From Microcaldota archaeon (GTDB lineage Archaea > Micrarchaeota > Micrarchaeia > Anstonellales > Bilamarchaeaceae): a stretch of DNA of 5,430 nucleotides. The stretch spans positions 1 through 5,430 of the forward strand of contig JACPAS010000080.1 in assembly GCA_016180665.1 (NCBI GenBank), in the 5' to 3' direction. Position 1 is the stretch's first letter. Each line of letters opens with the position of its first letter. The position numbers and the translations under genes were made by a program. The notes below the pieces were generated by a model, which had not been told where the DNA came from, did no database searches, and worked only from the letters and a program-made list of their open reading frames with translations. Shown here piece by piece: positions 4,138 to 5,430 of the stretch.

Positions 4138-5211
4138 CTATTGGATCAATTTTATGTCAGAAATAGTTGTGATTGTTTTTCCAATTGTAATAGCTGTTAT
4201 ATTTAGCTTAACTTTAGAGTCTATTTCTTTTTCATTGTCAAATGCAAATATTACTTCTGGATCAGAAATTGATATGTTAGAGAGAAGTAATTTATAGACA
4301 AATTTAGTTGATTTTTCTTGAGTTGATAGGTTCAATTCAGTGATTTTATCATTATTGATTTCTAATGCAGATGCTGGGAAAACAACATTATTGCCAAAAT
4401 CGGCCAAAATAGCTTCTTTATTGGTAAAATTAGCTTCTACAGTAGCACCTTTTTGGTTTATAATTGAAATGTACGCTGGTTTATTTTTAAGTTGGTCAAC
4501 AGTTAATGGGTTAATGAATTCGATTGAACTCTTCTTAGAGTAAGTTACGTTGGAAAAGGAGTATTGCTTTTTTATTTCTGAAGTATTTATTGAATTACGT
4601 AGCTCCCATGGAACTAAATAACGTTATGACAGAACATTTGCATCAACTTCAAATGGGGATGATTTAGGAACAAACGAAGGTGCGGAATAACTAGCTAAAA
4701 ATCCGTTTTGTGCTGATGCGGACATTCTAAGTTCGACGGTTTCACCTTCCGCAATTAGAGGTTCTGTAACCATTTTTATCAGCGACCCACCAGTTGATAC
4801 AGTCTCCAGAATAGTCAATCCAGCAGTAATTTCTACGGAGTCTGGCATTTGCAGATTTGCATTTGCATAGCTCGTTATGTTTAATTTTTTAAGATCTGAA
4901 TAGACTTTAGGAATATCCTGTGATTTTTTTAATGAAATTGCATAACCATTGTCTATGGATATGATATCTTCTACACCTTCTACCTGTTTGATTGAATCTT
5001 TTTGATCACTATTTAATGTAGTTATTAGAAGGTAAGGATCATAGGATTCTAATGTTGCATTAAATTGAATTGCTCCCTGGATTTGAGAGCTTGTAGACTG
5101 GTTCGTGGGAGTTAGATTGGCCCGTCCTATTATACCTATGGCAATAGGTTCAAAAATAAAAAATAAAACCGTCAATACAACTGCTATTTTAAGTATGTCT
5201 TCTTTTTTCAT
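4138..5211 (-). pseudogene. Anchored, sequon-rich surface protein gene interrupted by one in-frame TAA
   Basis: I do not recognise the family. From ATG 5211 the frame gives 195 residues: MKKED, one hydrophobic anchor at about 8-28, then an extracytoplasmic-looking Ser/Thr/Asn-rich region. A TAA at 4624-4626 stops it. The same frame then continues without any stop for 161 more codons to TAG at 4138-4140. Beyond the TAA there is no ATG, GTG or TTG start until a TTG at 4407 that lacks a ribosome site. Asn-x-Ser/Thr sequons occur on both sides (N32, N37, N51, N111 before; at least six after), as expected for one glycosylated surface protein. The start at 5211 has AGTGA five bases upstream. A broken gene is the simplest reading; sequencing error or readthrough cannot be excluded. 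It converges with rpoD and diverges from the FKBP gene. Confidence 0.7.
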
Positions 5212-5256
5212 GAATATCACTAAGAATAAAATTACTAATAAATTGTAAACCAACTA

Positions 5257-5268
5257 ATTTAAAAAATA
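5257..5268. promoter_or_regulatory. AT-rich box in the divergent gap, possible shared TATA region
   Basis: The stretch TTTAAAAAATAA on the plus strand reads TTTTTTAAATT on the minus strand. It stands about 55 bases before TTG 5323 and about 45 bases before ATG 5211, distances suited to TATA boxes with short leaders in both directions. The match is weaker than the TTTAAATA boxes elsewhere and the whole gap is AT-rich. Confidence 0.35.
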
Positions 5269-5313
5269 ATTCATTGACATATTTTATTGAATTAAACTAC
5301 TTAGTTTTTTATA

Positions 5314-5318
5314 GGTGA
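5314..5318 (+). promoter_or_regulatory. Ribosome binding site deciding the FKBP start
   Basis: GGTGA stands four bases before TTG 5323. A nearby ATG (5333) is in another frame, so this site fixes the TTG start. Confidence 0.65.
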
Positions 5319-5322
5319 TTAA

Positions 5323-5430
5323 TTGCTAAATAATGGAGATTTTATTAAAGTTCAATATACGGGCTATGACGATAAGGGAAATGTATTTGATAGTACTTCT
5401 GGGGAAATAGCAAAAACCCTTCATGGGAAA
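5323..5430 (+). CDS. FKBP-type peptidyl-prolyl cis-trans isomerase (N-terminal part)
   Basis: Only the first 36 residues are in the window. They match the start of archaeal FKBP/SlyD-type isomerases: NNGDFIKVQYTGY, then DDKGNVFDSTSGEIA. The Tyr in YTGY and the VFDS/T segment are part of the FKBP active-site pocket. The enzyme speeds proline cis-trans isomerisation and acts as a folding chaperone, usually in the cytoplasm. The GEIAKTLHGK ending resembles the long archaeal type with an inserted chaperone flap, but that region lies outside the window. The TTG start is set by GGTGA at four bases. Confidence 0.88.
   Translation, partial: MLNNGDFIKVQYTGYDDKGNVFDSTSGEIAKTLHGK

Noticed and set aside
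4138..4407. Separate 89-residue minus-strand gene starting at TTG 4407
   Set aside because: There is no ribosome site before it, and the same frame is open for 72 codons upstream to the TAA at 4624 without any start, so it is better read as the rest of the interrupted gene.
4340..4543. Plus-strand open frame of 67 codons
   Set aside because: It is opposite the sequon-rich minus-strand frame and has no GGTGA site in front. The minus frame is open much further and fits one protein.
4624..4626. Reassigned TAA or a pyrrolysine-type recoding
   Set aside because: Pyrrolysine uses TAG, not TAA, and S13 ends at a normal TAA. One isolated TAA is better explained by mutation or error.

Overview
The window looks like a piece of an AT-rich archaeal genome. 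The order S13-S4-S11-rpoD is the archaeal/eukaryotic-type ribosomal protein and RNA polymerase cluster. The small four-knuckle zinc protein next to aEF1B is also archaeal, as are the TTTAAATA TATA boxes and the GGTGA ribosome binding sites. The RpoD is short and lacks the iron-sulphur (domain 3) region, S13 and S11 carry long low-complexity tails, and the cluster stops after rpoD. These traits suggest a small-genome, DPANN-like lineage (for example Micrarchaeota-like), but I infer this and cannot place the lineage from the window.

Left part (1-1258) is the accessory, poorly understood part. A fragment of an upstream gene (to 38) overlaps a small unknown gene (35-220) by four bases. This unknown gene converges on a minus-strand gene for an unknown one-helix membrane protein (416-904). 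The gap between them (221-415) is packed with inverted repeats: a closed multi-branched fold (233-346) followed by a 17-bp hairpin (349-403). The loop of that hairpin is complementary to a strand inside the fold. The divergent gap 905-1258 holds two diverged copies of a roughly 75-80-bp repeat, each with a hairpin of 21-nt loop and the shared loop word GACCTCATGA. It also holds a small palindrome and the promoter of the next operon.

Middle part (1189-4124) is a translation/transcription block on the plus strand. One unit has a TATA box at 1189, then the HVO_2753-like zinc protein (1259-1405) and aEF1B (1414-1665), the exchange factor of aEF1A. A second TATA box at 1669 drives S13 (1749-2423), S4 (2459-2989), S11 (2998-3519) and RNA polymerase subunit D (3516-4091). 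These genes are tightly spaced or overlapping and are followed by a T-tract terminator. S13, S4 and S11 build the small ribosomal subunit, and RpoD nucleates RNA polymerase assembly.

Right part (4138-5430): convergent with rpoD is a minus-strand gene for an anchored, sequon-rich surface protein of unknown function, interrupted by one in-frame TAA. It is divergent from an FKBP-type peptidyl-prolyl isomerase gene (from 5323) that runs off the window.

Most of the window is ordinary housekeeping. The items most worth a second look are the paired-strand element at 233-403, the hairpin repeat pair at 925-1104 and the stop-interrupted surface-protein gene.
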